Assembly (NCBI GenBank): GCA_016707115.1 | Contig: JADJIH010000009.1 | Span: 29,196 to 93,195, forward strand | Reading direction: 5' to 3' | Length of the DNA: 64,000 bases | Origin: Ignavibacteriales bacterium | Lineage (GTDB): Bacteria > Bacteroidota > Ignavibacteria > Ignavibacteriales > Ignavibacteriaceae | Shown here: piece after piece, positions 15,858 to 25,146 of the stretch | Numbering within the stretch: the first letter of the stretch is position 1 | How the letters are laid out: each line of letters begins with the position of its first letter | Notes under the pieces: model-generated | Seen by the model: the letters and a program-made list of their open reading frames with translations, nothing else | Database searches by the model: none | What the model was told of the DNA's origin: nothing | Program-made: the position numbers and the translations under genes

Positions 15858-17828
15858 GTGCATTACAACTTGATAAAAAAATCAGAGTTTGATAAAGTAA
15901 AATCATCTAACGGCGAATGGGCAGTTAAGATGGAGTTGTTTGCAGATATGTGCAGATACAACACTCTAGTTGCAGTAAAAAAAGCCGGTTCAGGTCATCT
16001 AGGTTCAAGTTTAAGTGCGATGGACATTACAACTTATCTTTACTTAAACGAGATGAATGTTTTTGATGTTGGATTCGATTCACCTGATAGAGATATCTAC
16101 TTTTCTTCAAAAGGCCATGACGTTCCGGGATTGTATTCTTTGTTTTATGCTCTTGGAATTATCCCGGAAGAAAAATTATTAATGTTAAGAAGATTGCACG
16201 GACTTGATGGTCATCCCGAAGTTAGGCAAAATGGAATTGAAGCAAGCACTGGTTCACTTGGAATGGGAATCTCTAAAGGTAAAGGATTTGCCTGGGCCAA
16301 ATCATACCAGAATAATAAAGGCCACGTTTATGTTTTAACAGGCGATGGAGAATTTCAGGAAGGACAAATTTATGAATCACTTCAAGCAACAGCTCACCAA
16401 AAAGTAAATAACATCACCGCAATTATGGATCATAATAAATATCAAACTGATATGCTAGTTGCTGATGTAAATAATATTGAAGATGTTGTAAAAAAGGTTG
16501 AGGCTTTTGGCTGGCACGTTGTTAGAATTAACGGACACGATTACAATATATTGAAAAAAACTTTTGATGATTTGAAAAAAGTTACAGATAAACCAAAGAT
16601 GATTATTGCTGATACGATTAAAGGCAGAGGAGTTTCTTTTATGGAAAAACCTCTCACTGAAACTTTTCAAGGGAAAACACTTTACAAATGGCACTCCGGT
16701 GCACCTGATGATGAAAGCTATGAAAAAGGTCTTGCAGAGTTAACTGAAACTATCAATAAACTTTCAGATAAACTTGGGATTGGAAGAATTCAGATACCCG
16801 AAAATAAATCAGAAGTTAAACCAATTACAAAACTCGAAAAAGAATTTGTGACAGAAGCATACGGTGAGGCATTAGTTGAGATTGCAAAGACAAATAAAAA
16901 ACTAGTTTTGCTCGATGGAGATCTTTCTGCTGATTGCAAACTCCGCAATTTTGAAAAAACTTATACTGATAGATTTATTGAAAATGGAATTGCCGAACAG
17001 GATATGGTTTCGATGGCTGGCGGGTTAGCCAGAATGGGATTGATTCCCGTAGTAAATACTTTTGCAAGTTTTCTTGCAGCGAGAGCTAATGAACAGATTT
17101 ACAATAACGCTGGAGAAAAAACTAAAATAATTTACACTTGTCATTTTTCAGGAATGATTCCTGCAGGACCAGGAAAATCTCACCAAAGCGTTAGAGATAT
17201 TTCTTTATTTGGTGCATTACCAAATATCACAATTATCCAACCTTGTAATGCTGATGAAACAAAATGGGCAACTGAATATTGTGTAAATCAAGCTGAGGAA
17301 AATTGTATGCTTCGATTGGTAATTGGCCCTTCACCAGAGAGAATTGAATTTCCTAAAGATTATAAATTTAAGATTGGTGTTGGTGCTGAATTAACACAAG
17401 GAAATGATGCAATACTTTTCGGTTATGGTCCTGTAATGTTACACGAAGCATTAGTCGCTACGGAATATTTAAAGAAAATAGGTTTTGGATTAAAAGTTGT
17501 AAATATGCCCTGGCTGAATAAGATTGATAATATCTGGTTGAAAGAATTAGTTAAAGATCAGAAAAAAATATTTGTGTTGGAAGATCATTCTGCTGTTGGT
17601 GGACTTGGTGACAGAATACTTAATGCTTTAGTTGAGACAAATTCAATTGCCGGAAAAGAATTTACAAACTTTGGATTGAAAGAATATCCGGAATGCGGAA
17701 CTCCGCTTGAAGTTTTAGAATTTCATCAGTTAGATGGAAAATCTTTGGCGCAAAGAATTTCAGGTGTGCAAGATATTGAAACAGCAGAAGCAGTAAAGTT
17801 AAAATACACTGCTGATGCACCGCAGTAA
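15858..17828 (+). CDS. tkt: Transketolase
   Basis: Start assigned to the GTG at 15858, because GGAG at 15848-15851 lies six bases upstream; a TTG at 15846 would overlap that site. About 656 residues in one chain. N-terminal TPP-binding half: KAGSGHLGSSLSAMD near residue 42, GHDVPG, and the GDGEFQEGQIYES thiamine motif with a downstream DHNK. C-terminal half: pyrimidine-binding FIENGIAEQDM and the histidine-containing TCHFSGM and SHQSVRD segments. It interconverts sugar phosphates in the pentose phosphate pathway. A structured RNA with a terminator lies in the upstream region. Confidence 0.93.
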   Translation: MHYNLIKKSEFDKVKSSNGEWAVKMELFADMCRYNTLVAVKKAGSGHLGSSLSAMDITTYLYLNEMNVFDVGFDSPDRDIYFSSKGHDVPGLYSLFYALGIIPEEKLLMLRRLHGLDGHPEVRQNGIEASTGSLGMGISKGKGFAWAKSYQNNKGHVYVLTGDGEFQEGQIYESLQATAHQKVNNITAIMDHNKYQTDMLVADVNNIEDVVKKVEAFGWHVVRINGHDYNILKKTFDDLKKVTDKPKMIIADTIKGRGVSFMEKPLTETFQGKTLYKWHSGAPDDESYEKGLAELTETINKLSDKLGIGRIQIPENKSEVKPITKLEKEFVTEAYGEALVEIAKTNKKLVLLDGDLSADCKLRNFEKTYTDRFIENGIAEQDMVSMAGGLARMGLIPVVNTFASFLAARANEQIYNNAGEKTKIIYTCHFSGMIPAGPGKSHQSVRDISLFGALPNITIIQPCNADETKWATEYCVNQAEENCMLRLVIGPSPERIEFPKDYKFKIGVGAELTQGNDAILFGYGPVMLHEALVATEYLKKIGFGLKVVNMPWLNKIDNIWLKELVKDQKKIFVLEDHSAVGGLGDRILNALVETNSIAGKEFTNFGLKEYPECGTPLEVLEFHQLDGKSLAQRISGVQDIETAEAVKLKYTADAPQ

Positions 17829-17835
17829 ATAAAAG

Positions 17836-17907
17836 TGTCATTGCGAGTCCGCTAGGACGAAGCAATCTTTATTACGAACAGATCACTTCGCTTTACTCGT
17901 AATGACA
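17836..17907. repeat. TGTCA-bounded palindromic repeat (TGCGAG subfamily)
   Basis: TGTCATTGCGAG at the left end is mirrored by CTCGTAATGACA at the right, with internal GACGAAGCAATC and GATCACTTCGC arms. It fills the gap after transketolase and runs 25 bases into the convergent DinB-like gene, whose TGA stop is inside it. A close relative lies at 25147-25218. Confidence 0.8.
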
Positions 17908-18371
17908 ATTTGAATAAGATTTTTTAGTTGAAACTCATGCCTGATTGGATGCATAACAGCGTGCTCTAACATAGCATCTATGCAATATTCAACACTCCAA
18001 TTGGATTTATACACTTTATCCTCAAATAATTCCGGTTCAACATCCGCAAGTGGAAGTCTCCAGCGTTCAAATAAATGTGCAAGCTGCTCAACTGCTTTTT
18101 GTTCTATCATTTCTGCGAGTGGAGTTTCTTTTATTTGCGGATCTTCTAGTCCCAACTTATCGCACATCCAGATCATATAACCTCTTGCAGAACGAAGTAA
18201 ATGATACAGCAAAGTGTCTAAAGACTTATAATAAGGATCATCTGAATCGGGAAGCTTAATGTTAAGTTGTTTGGCTTCTTTCCAAGTTTCATAAAATGAT
18301 TGCAAATGAATTTCGTGAAGTTTTACTAAAGCACTTGCACCTTTGTAACGGTATTCGGGAAAAGTATTCAT
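17883..18371 (-). CDS. DinB-superfamily protein
   Basis: 162 residues, mostly helical. The fold pattern of DinB-like four-helix metal enzymes is visible: LLYHLLRSARGYMIWM near residue 55 carries one histidine, and EHAVMHPIRHEFQL near 135-148 carries the others. Members of this superfamily are metal-dependent thiol S-transferases or hydrolases; this one is uncharacterised. The last residues (ITSKAK) and the stop codon are encoded by a palindromic repeat. It starts five bases after the radical SAM gene, so the two form an operon. Confidence 0.72.
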   Translation of the reverse strand: MNTFPEYRYKGASALVKLHEIHLQSFYETWKEAKQLNIKLPDSDDPYYKSLDTLLYHLLRSARGYMIWMCDKLGLEDPQIKETPLAEMIEQKAVEQLAHLFERWRLPLADVEPELFEDKVYKSNWSVEYCIDAMLEHAVMHPIRHEFQLKNLIQIVITSKAK

Positions 18372-18376
18372 ACTAC

Positions 18377-19453
18377 TTACTCCTTTGTTATTGCCGGTAA
18401 ATTCATATTAAAACATTTATCACAGAACTCAGGATTCTTTTCATCAAACCAATCTTGTCTAAAATCCTGATAATCTTTTGTGTTAAGTATTTCAATCAAC
18501 GGTTGTTCAAATACGTTTCCAAAATGTTTTTCTTTTGGAAAAGGTTTAGCGCAGCAAGGCGGAACAAATCCATCCCACGTGATATAAAAATAATTCCACA
18601 TAAAGCGGCACTTCTTAAAACTAGCAGGTGATTCAAAATCGTAAAAAGTTAATTCTACATCTGGATATTTTGAAGCAAGTTCCTTTGTTTTGAAATACTC
18701 ATCTTTAAACTCTTTTGAGAGATAAAAATCATAGTATGAATTATCAAGATCGGTTCGCGCAACAATGTTCATTGGATTGATGTTTAAATACTTAACTCCA
18801 ATCTCATCACACAACTTTAGCATCTCAGACATCTGATGATAATTTTCTTTTAGTACTACCATATTGAACATTATATCGGTATTGCTGCCTTTTGCTTTTT
18901 CAAGAATTCCTAATGTATTATTAAGGAAGAAATTATAATCAGCAGTTTTTCTTACTTCGTTATAAACTTCACCGATTCCATCAATTGAAATTTGAATTGT
19001 ATCAATTTTGTTAATCAGTTTTTCTGCAATCTCTACGCTTTTTGGAAGATGTGCATTGATAGAACAGGAAATTATTATTCCTTTACTTTTACTTTTGATA
19101 TAATCGACTGCTTCTTCAATTCTTTTATAAAGGAATGTTTCACCTAGTCCGGTCAGTCCAATTGCATCTACGTATGGATGAATTTCATCAATAATGCTTT
19201 TAAACTTTTCGAAATCCAAAAACCCTTTTGCCATTGCATCGCCGTAAGCATATTCTCTTGCGCAGGTAATACATTTTATGTTGCAATGATTTGTAAGTTC
19301 AATCATTATAGAGGAAGGATAAGAGACTTTTAGACTTTTTGATTTATCGAGCAGAAGAGTTTGGATTTTATTGTTGGAATATCTTAGAAGATTAATTCCC
19401 TTAGGTAAGTGCTGAATGCGCTGTAATGCTTTTAGTAATTTTCTTTTAGTCAT
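18377..19453 (-). CDS. Radical SAM protein with SPASM domain
   Basis: 358 residues. The radical SAM cluster motif CNIKCITC (Cys57, 61, 64) follows IELTNH. A TIM-barrel-like core contains the GLGETF motif and IQISIDG. The C-terminal part has SPASM-type cysteines: KKCRFMW, PPCCAK and EFCDKCFN, which would bind one or two extra 4Fe-4S clusters. SPASM enzymes modify peptides, proteins or sugars. No precursor peptide or RiPP gene is adjacent. It lies in an apparent operon between the YhcH-like and DinB-like genes, and the substrate is unknown. Confidence 0.88.
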   Translation of the reverse strand: MTKRKLLKALQRIQHLPKGINLLRYSNNKIQTLLLDKSKSLKVSYPSSIMIELTNHCNIKCITCAREYAYGDAMAKGFLDFEKFKSIIDEIHPYVDAIGLTGLGETFLYKRIEEAVDYIKSKSKGIIISCSINAHLPKSVEIAEKLINKIDTIQISIDGIGEVYNEVRKTADYNFFLNNTLGILEKAKGSNTDIMFNMVVLKENYHQMSEMLKLCDEIGVKYLNINPMNIVARTDLDNSYYDFYLSKEFKDEYFKTKELASKYPDVELTFYDFESPASFKKCRFMWNYFYITWDGFVPPCCAKPFPKEKHFGNVFEQPLIEILNTKDYQDFRQDWFDEKNPEFCDKCFNMNLPAITKE

Positions 19454-19491
19454 AACTTAAAATAAGGTTTAACGCTAAAAACAAAAAGCAA

Positions 19492-19941
19492 TTAAACCTT
19501 AACTTTAATCACGACTTTCTTAACATAAGATTTTTCATTTACTTTGATTCCCGGTAAATGAACATCGGTGGGGAAGAAGATTGCAAACATTCCTTCATCT
19601 ATTTGTGTAAATGATTTTTCTCCGATGAAAAATGTTATATCGTTTTGTTCGCTGTATTCATCAATAACTATTTGGTTTTCTAACGGAGCGTAGCCCATTA
19701 GCTCACTTCCTTTTGCAACAAACTGAACATCGATATATTTTTTGTGAGCTTCTAGTTTTCCTTCGCTTTCATCTTTTGTGTTGTACTCGTTAACTAATGC
19801 AAAAATCTTTTCTCCATCAATTTCATATTTGCCTAATTCCATTTTGGAGAAATCAGTTTGTTTTAGATAAGCAAAAGCTTTGTTAATTCTTTCACCTAGT
19901 CCGGAATAAAGATGCGAGTTTGAGAGTTTATCTATTATCAT
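19492..19941 (-). CDS. YhcH/YjgK/YiaL family protein
   Basis: Start placed at the ATG at 19941 (MIIDKLSN), because AGAAGG lies just upstream; an earlier ATG at 19968 belongs to the edge of a palindromic repeat. 149 residues. EAHKKYIDVQFVAKG and FFPTDVHLPG carry the conserved acidic and histidine residues of this cupin-like family (DUF386, including EbgC and sialic-acid-locus YhcH). Members are linked to sugar or sugar-acid metabolism, with anomerase-like or isomerase roles proposed. It is first of the three-gene minus-strand run with radical SAM and DinB genes. Confidence 0.85.
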   Translation of the reverse strand: MIIDKLSNSHLYSGLGERINKAFAYLKQTDFSKMELGKYEIDGEKIFALVNEYNTKDESEGKLEAHKKYIDVQFVAKGSELMGYAPLENQIVIDEYSEQNDITFFIGEKSFTQIDEGMFAIFFPTDVHLPGIKVNEKSYVKKVVIKVKV

Positions 19942-19962
19942 TGCAACCTTCTTTTCTGTTAA

Positions 19963-20033
19963 TGTCATTCTCGTGAAAAAGGGAATCCAAAATACTTTAA
20001 ATTAATTAGATTCCCACTTTCGTGGGAATGACA
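19963..20033. repeat. TGTCA-bounded palindromic repeat (GGGAATCC subfamily)
   Basis: The left end TGTCATTCTCGTG is mirrored by the right end CACTTTCGTGGGAATGACA, with GGGAATCC and GATTCCC inside. It lies between the PorV-like gene and the YhcH-like gene (same strand). Its relatives are at 27311-27382 and 29885-29959, which share GGATTCCC...GGGAATGACA at one end. Confidence 0.85.
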
Positions 20034-20064
20034 ATTCGTTAATAATTACATTAAAAAATTTTAC

Positions 20065-21321
20065 CTAAAATAAAGAATTTAAATTATGAACATACAATGC
20101 AAGTCCGGTCATTTTTGTTTCAGCCCAGTCATGATTGTCAAAGAAATTAGTGTTGTAATATCTAATATCTATATGATCACGTAAGAAATCAGTAAATGGA
20201 TCTTTTGCCCACAATGCCCAAAGTTTAAATAAGCCTTTTGTTCTTAGTTCATATCCATTTGTTTTTCTTTCATCAAAACCACTACCTGAAAAGTGACCGG
20301 TGCTGAAAGATACAGTTTCAAAAAGATCAATCTTCAATCCAATGTGGGATACAATTTCTTCTGTACCTTCAATGTTTATTAAGTTCTTCACAAACTGAAG
20401 ATCGCTCAGAGTTGATTGATATTCCCAACCTGTTGTATCTCTATCTATTAAAATATCATCTGCTTCAACAGTTAAGGAAAAGTTTAATACTTCCATCTGG
20501 AAATTATCACCAAGTATATCGAATCCGGTGGAAATGCCGTAACCAAGTCTATCCATTCTTGGAAGCGGATCAGCCTGAGCAGGATCTATATAATATACTT
20601 CATCACCAATATTAGATTTTGAATATCCAATCGAGAAATTAAAATCTGGTTTAAGTAGCATATCGCCTTCCAATTCGATGGAAATATCTTCGTCGATCAA
20701 TTTAAACACTGGAACATTAATCAGTAAACCAAAATCAACCACATTTGGCTCTGCTTTACCCATTCCTTGTTCTTCACCGGTGGGTCTATCTGAAAGAATA
20801 GAAGTAACACTTTTAAATGTAAAGCCGGCATTAAATTGAACACCATAATCAACTCCAACTCCTAAAGAGTATGCATTATAACTATCCTTTGAAGAGCTTG
20901 TACCTATAATATTTCCATTCTCATCCCTAATCGCAAATTCGCCAAAATCAATTTCAAAATTAGAATAACCAAATCCCACACTTAGTGGAAAGTCGATTAA
21001 TTCCTTAAAGTTATATCCCAGATTGAACGCTAACCCATTTAATTCTAAATCTAAATTAAATGAAGGTAACCATTCAAGTTTTGATGGATAAAAGATAATT
21101 GAAAAATTATTGTTCTGGCTTGTGTAACCTAGTTGTGCGGGATTCCATAAAAATCCAAATGGGTCTTCTGTTGGTAGGGCAGTGCCAGTTTGTCCCATTG
21201 CAGCAAGTGATGGTGATGGCTGAAGTAATAAAAATGGAACAGCAGCTTCTCCCTGTGAGAATGTTTTATTTGTTATTAAAAGAAAGAAAAAAATACTTAG
21301 AAAAAGAACTGTGGTTTTCAT
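20065..21321 (-). CDS. PorV/PorQ-like outer-membrane beta-barrel protein
   Basis: Start placed at the ATG at 21321 (MKTTVLFLS), with CAGGGAG upstream; codons before it are not protein-like. 418 residues with a signal peptide (about 1-23). Right after it comes the LLLQPSPSLAAMGQTGTA segment followed by WNPAQLGY, the N-terminal signature of PorV-type FadL-fold barrels, which serve as T9SS shuttle or attachment proteins. The rest is amphipathic strands. T9SS cargo is abundant in this window, but the family is large and many members have unknown roles. Confidence 0.72.
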   Translation of the reverse strand: MKTTVLFLSIFFFLLITNKTFSQGEAAVPFLLLQPSPSLAAMGQTGTALPTEDPFGFLWNPAQLGYTSQNNNFSIIFYPSKLEWLPSFNLDLELNGLAFNLGYNFKELIDFPLSVGFGYSNFEIDFGEFAIRDENGNIIGTSSSKDSYNAYSLGVGVDYGVQFNAGFTFKSVTSILSDRPTGEEQGMGKAEPNVVDFGLLINVPVFKLIDEDISIELEGDMLLKPDFNFSIGYSKSNIGDEVYYIDPAQADPLPRMDRLGYGISTGFDILGDNFQMEVLNFSLTVEADDILIDRDTTGWEYQSTLSDLQFVKNLINIEGTEEIVSHIGLKIDLFETVSFSTGHFSGSGFDERKTNGYELRTKGLFKLWALWAKDPFTDFLRDHIDIRYYNTNFFDNHDWAETKMTGLALYVHNLNSLF

Positions 21322-21438
21322 AAACACTCCCTGAATGATGATAGCAAAATTATTTATGCACAATAAAATGAAATAGATAAAAATGTTTGCCCTAAATTTT
21401 ATATGTCGCTAAAGCCAATAAGGTCTTTTTAATTTTCT

Positions 21439-21458
21439 CAGTTGACTAAAGTCAACTG
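21439..21458. repeat. Short hairpin repeat (CAGTTGACTAAAGTCAACTG)
   Basis: Perfect 8-bp arms around a TAAA loop. It lies about 28 bases after the stop of the minus-strand barrel gene at 21486 and may act as its terminator, although the T tract is weak. A second TAAAGCC element (21406-21414) lies beside it. Confidence 0.55.
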
Positions 21459-21485
21459 CAATAAATAGCAATAATGCTTTATAAT

Positions 21486-22646
21486 TTATAATTCAACTCC
21501 AATTGCAATTTTACCAATTGTCTGTTTTCTAAAATCACCACCGAAAAGTTGTGCATCTGCAATTACTAAATCGACTGAGAAAATATCGTAATTAAATCTT
21601 AAGCCACCAATCAGGAATAACGCATTCATTTTATCATTGATATCAAAAAAGTCTTCATCAAAATTTTTATCTGTGTAGTAAAATCCAAAAGATGGAGCAA
21701 ACATTTCATTGATTCGATAAATACCGCTTGCAGAAAGCTCAAGTTGATTCTTTTGATTGTTGTCATCAGTTTCCCAAAGCATACCAGTGATGAGAGTATT
21801 TAGTTTAAAGTTATCAGTTAAGTCGGCAGATACATCTAACTTGAAATCATTTGGAATATAACCAGCAATATTGAAATTGTATAATTGTGCGCCGATATTT
21901 GAACCATTTCCAGAGTTAATATCTAGTGAATCTAGTTCGACTATGATAGGTGAAGAAAATTCAACTTGGGTTTCATAACAAAAACCAATTTTTATTTTTC
22001 TATTTTCAGAAATATCATAACTATATTGAAGACCAATGTTAAAGTTGCTGCTAACATCTGATGCTGAGACATCTATGAGCCAGAGAGATTCATAAAAATC
22101 CATTTTATTGTACGAATATCGAAAACCCAAATCCAGCGAGGAATTTTCGGTTATTAAATCGATGAATGAGTAAGATGCTACTATAGAGTATGAGTAAACT
22201 CTTGTTCTGTATTCAACATCAAAAAATTCACCTGTTCCGTCTGGATTTTCAGGAGTTGTTACTTGTATGGAATCAAAATCAAGTGAGCCGTTATACTTTT
22301 GTCCAAATCCCAATCCAAAAGAAAAATTATCAAACTTAAAAACAGCACCAGCAGATTGAGGCATCCAATCGTTTTTACGACTTGTACCTATATCAGCAAT
22401 CCAGCCTTCTTCTATTTTAGAACTGAGTTGATATGATAAACCAAGAGAATAATTATCAAAATTTGAAATGGCGGCAGGATTCATAAATCCAATGTTGGAG
22501 ATTTCATTATCTATTGATGAGTTTCCTTTAGAGTTAAGTAAGTTTATCCCAAATCCTTGAGGCGCTATTATAGCTTGGGTATCGTTGTTTTGGGAAAAAA
22601 CAGTTATTGAGATTATTGTGGTTAATAACAAAATATGATTTAGCAT
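21486..22646 (-). CDS. Outer-membrane beta-barrel paralogue 3 (unknown function)
   Basis: 386 residues with a signal peptide (about 1-18). It is the last of three tandem paralogues. Shared landmarks are PQGFGINLLNS near the N-terminus, SNIGFMNPAAISNFD, SFGLGFGQKYNGSLD, and a C-terminal FRKQTIGKIAIGVEL ending in an aromatic-poor strand. The alternation of hydrophobic and polar residues suggests a 14-strand FadL/PorV-like barrel. It is closest to the third-upstream copy at 23921, with which it shares the VTTPENPDGTGEFF-type insertion. No function is assigned. Confidence 0.62.
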   Translation of the reverse strand: MLNHILLLTTIISITVFSQNNDTQAIIAPQGFGINLLNSKGNSSIDNEISNIGFMNPAAISNFDNYSLGLSYQLSSKIEEGWIADIGTSRKNDWMPQSAGAVFKFDNFSFGLGFGQKYNGSLDFDSIQVTTPENPDGTGEFFDVEYRTRVYSYSIVASYSFIDLITENSSLDLGFRYSYNKMDFYESLWLIDVSASDVSSNFNIGLQYSYDISENRKIKIGFCYETQVEFSSPIIVELDSLDINSGNGSNIGAQLYNFNIAGYIPNDFKLDVSADLTDNFKLNTLITGMLWETDDNNQKNQLELSASGIYRINEMFAPSFGFYYTDKNFDEDFFDINDKMNALFLIGGLRFNYDIFSVDLVIADAQLFGGDFRKQTIGKIAIGVEL

Positions 22647-22731
22647 GATTCTCCCTTGTAAATGATATCAAAATTATATGAACGATCTTAAATAAAACAG
22701 ATAAAAATGTTTACACAAAAATATTTATGCA

Positions 22732-22755
22732 CAGTCACAAAGTGGTTTGTGACTG
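22732..22755. terminator. Hairpin downstream of the middle barrel paralogue
   Basis: CAGTCACAAA (22732-22741) and TTTGTGACTG (22746-22755) form a perfect 10-bp stem with a GTGG loop, 11 bases beyond the minus-strand stop at 22767. The T tract in the minus direction is poor, so it may be a repeat or an mRNA-stabilising hairpin instead. Confidence 0.5.
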
Positions 22756-22766
22756 CCAAAGAAATT

Positions 22767-23912
22767 TTATAAATGAACTCCAATCGCAAGTTTAGCAATA
22801 GTTTGTTTTCTGTAATCACCTGAGAAAAGATGTGAATCTGCAATTGCAAGATCAGAATAAAATATTCCGCAATTGATTTTTAGCCCGGCAATTAAAAATA
22901 CTGCGTCAAATTTTTCATCAAGGTTAAAAAATGCCAATTCATAATCTCGTCCGGTATAGTAAATATTGAAAGCAGGAGAGAACATATCATTTATTTTGTA
23001 AACACTGCCAAGAGAAAACTCAAACTGATCATTTAATCTATTGTCATCTTTCTCCCAAAAAATACCAGTACCTGAAGCAAGCAGTTTTATACTTGTGGAT
23101 AAATCAATCGCAAGATCGATATTAAATATATCTGGAATATTACCTGAAATAATATTTTCAGCCTGAACATTATTAATAGAAAGATAACTGTCTGATTTTC
23201 TTATAACCACCGTCATTCCGGATTGAGTTTGATAGTTAGACTCGAACTTAGTATTTGTCATATATGAAATACCAAGACTCGTTTCACGATTCTCGTCATT
23301 TTTAACTATGTACTGAATACCAAAAATGAAATTTATTGCATTGTCAGTAAGTTCTGTCAAACTGCCTTGATCGTTTTGTGAGAATTTAACTTGATTGTAT
23401 GTAGTGTTAAATCCAAGAACCAGTTTAGAACTTTGTGTAAATAATTCATTAAAAGAATAAGCTGCAATGGCGCTGTATGAATACACATTACCTACAAACT
23501 CCGTTATATCTGGTGAGCCATAACCTGAACTATTCCAATTAAACTCAGTTTCTATATTGTAACGTTGATTGAATCCAAGCCCAAAGGATAAGTTATCGAA
23601 TTTGTAAATGGCCCCAACAGATTGCGGCAAAAACTGGTTATTTCTTTTTACAGGGGAATCATTTAGCCAACCATTTTCTATTTCAGGATTAATCTGATAA
23701 GAAATACCAAACGATAAACAATCAAAATTTGATATTGAAGCAGGATTAATAACTCCAATGTTGGTAACATCATTTATTATAGTTGAATTTCCAGTAGAGT
23801 TTAAATATGGAATTCCAAAACCTTGTGGCGGAACAAGCCAATCAATATTATCTGGTTGGGAGTAAACACTAATATTTATTAAAAAGAGAACACTCAAAAT
23901 AAAATTTTTCAT
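22767..23912 (-). CDS. Outer-membrane beta-barrel paralogue 2 (unknown function)
   Basis: 381 residues with a signal peptide (about 1-18, ending in VYSQ). It shares PPQGFGIPYLNSTGNSTI, TNIGVINPASISNFD, SFGLGFNQRYN and the terminal FSGDYRKQTIAKLAIGVHL with its two neighbours. It lacks the PDGTGEFF insertion present in the other two and is the most diverged copy. It starts eight bases after the upstream paralogue's stop, so the two are surely co-transcribed. Confidence 0.62.
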   Translation of the reverse strand: MKNFILSVLFLINISVYSQPDNIDWLVPPQGFGIPYLNSTGNSTIINDVTNIGVINPASISNFDCLSFGISYQINPEIENGWLNDSPVKRNNQFLPQSVGAIYKFDNLSFGLGFNQRYNIETEFNWNSSGYGSPDITEFVGNVYSYSAIAAYSFNELFTQSSKLVLGFNTTYNQVKFSQNDQGSLTELTDNAINFIFGIQYIVKNDENRETSLGISYMTNTKFESNYQTQSGMTVVIRKSDSYLSINNVQAENIISGNIPDIFNIDLAIDLSTSIKLLASGTGIFWEKDDNRLNDQFEFSLGSVYKINDMFSPAFNIYYTGRDYELAFFNLDEKFDAVFLIAGLKINCGIFYSDLAIADSHLFSGDYRKQTIAKLAIGVHL

Positions 23913-23920
23913 ATTGCCCC

Positions 23921-25117
23921 TTATAAAATAATTCCTAAAGACAGTTTGCCAATTGTTTGTTTTCTGTAATCACCTGAGAAAAGATGTGAATCTGCGATTG
24001 CTAAATCGGCTGAGAAATTATTGGAATTGAATTTAAGTCCTGCGGTAATAAATAATGCATTCATTCCTTCATTTAATCGTGAATAAAAATTGTCAGTATA
24101 TTCACAATCAGTTATATAAAATCCAAGTGAAGGTGTAAACATTTCATTAATCTTATAAACTGCGCTGACTGAAAATTCAATCTGATCTTTAAGTGAATTT
24201 GTTTCAGTTGCCCAAAATACTGATGTAAGATTTGCAAGTAATTTAAGATCGGATGCTGCATCAAATGCAAGATCAATTCTTAATTCATCTGGTAAAGTAT
24301 GCAGTAAATATGAATCGCTTTGTTCTGCAGGTATTAGGACATGGTTAGTATCTTCAGGATCATAAAGTAATATCGCATCGTTATCAATTTCATACTTGGC
24401 ATCAAAATATGTTTTGCTTTCGTAAGATGCTCCGATTATTAAATGTCGTTGATCATCGAAACTGATTTTATAGTTTAAACCTGCAGCAATATTACTGCTG
24501 TAATCTGTTGCACTTCCTGTTATGTCCCATATTTCATCATATCTTTCTAAATAATTTAGTGAATATCTAAACCCAAGAGTTAAATCGTTTGAGGATTGAA
24601 GTAATTCTTTGAATGAATAGGATGCAGTTATTGAGTAACTATGAATCATTGATTCCTGTTTCACTTCAAAAAATTCTCCGGTGCCATCTGGTTGCTGAAC
24701 AGTGGTTACTGGAATTGGATCCATATCCAAAGTTCCATTGTACTTTTGTCCGAATCCCAAACCAAAAGTAAAATCATTCCATTTTAGAATTCCACCAGCA
24801 GATTGTGGATAAAAATTATAAACACGACTGGTGCCAAAATCTGCAATCCAAGCCTCATCAATACTTGTGTTAAATTGATATGAAAAACCAAACGAGTAGC
24901 TTTCAAACACTGATATACTGGCAGGATTCATAAATCCTAAATTTGAAATATCATTGATAATAGATGAAGTACCTGAGGAGTTGAGTAATTTTATTCCGTA
25001 ACCTTGAGGCAAAAAACTTATTACGGTTGAACCTTCCCGAGTGTTAGTTTGTGCGGGTGTTTCTGAAACACTAAATAGGATGGACTGAAGAACTAAAAAT
25101 AAAACTAACTTTTTCAT
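23921..25117 (-). CDS. Outer-membrane beta-barrel paralogue 1 (unknown function)
   Basis: Start placed at the ATG at 25117 (MKKLVLFLVL), preceded by CAGGGGCGTT. The frame is open further upstream only because it runs through a palindromic repeat. 398 residues with a signal peptide to about residue 22. Landmarks: PQGYGIKLLNSSGTSSI, SNLGFMNPASISVFES, TFGLGFGQKYNGTLD, QQPDGTGEFF and the C-terminal SGDYRKQTIGKLSLGIIL. It is the first gene of a tandem triplet of paralogous barrels next to a PorV-like gene. Confidence 0.65.
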   Translation of the reverse strand: MKKLVLFLVLQSILFSVSETPAQTNTREGSTVISFLPQGYGIKLLNSSGTSSIINDISNLGFMNPASISVFESYSFGFSYQFNTSIDEAWIADFGTSRVYNFYPQSAGGILKWNDFTFGLGFGQKYNGTLDMDPIPVTTVQQPDGTGEFFEVKQESMIHSYSITASYSFKELLQSSNDLTLGFRYSLNYLERYDEIWDITGSATDYSSNIAAGLNYKISFDDQRHLIIGASYESKTYFDAKYEIDNDAILLYDPEDTNHVLIPAEQSDSYLLHTLPDELRIDLAFDAASDLKLLANLTSVFWATETNSLKDQIEFSVSAVYKINEMFTPSLGFYITDCEYTDNFYSRLNEGMNALFITAGLKFNSNNFSADLAIADSHLFSGDYRKQTIGKLSLGIIL

Positions 25118-25146
25118 AACGCCCCTGAAAAAATATTTTTCAAAAA

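Noticed and set aside
18377..19453. Radical SAM/SPASM protein as partner of the PqqD-like protein at 51295
   Set aside because: They are 32 kb apart on opposite strands, and the SPASM gene has its own operon with no precursor peptide.
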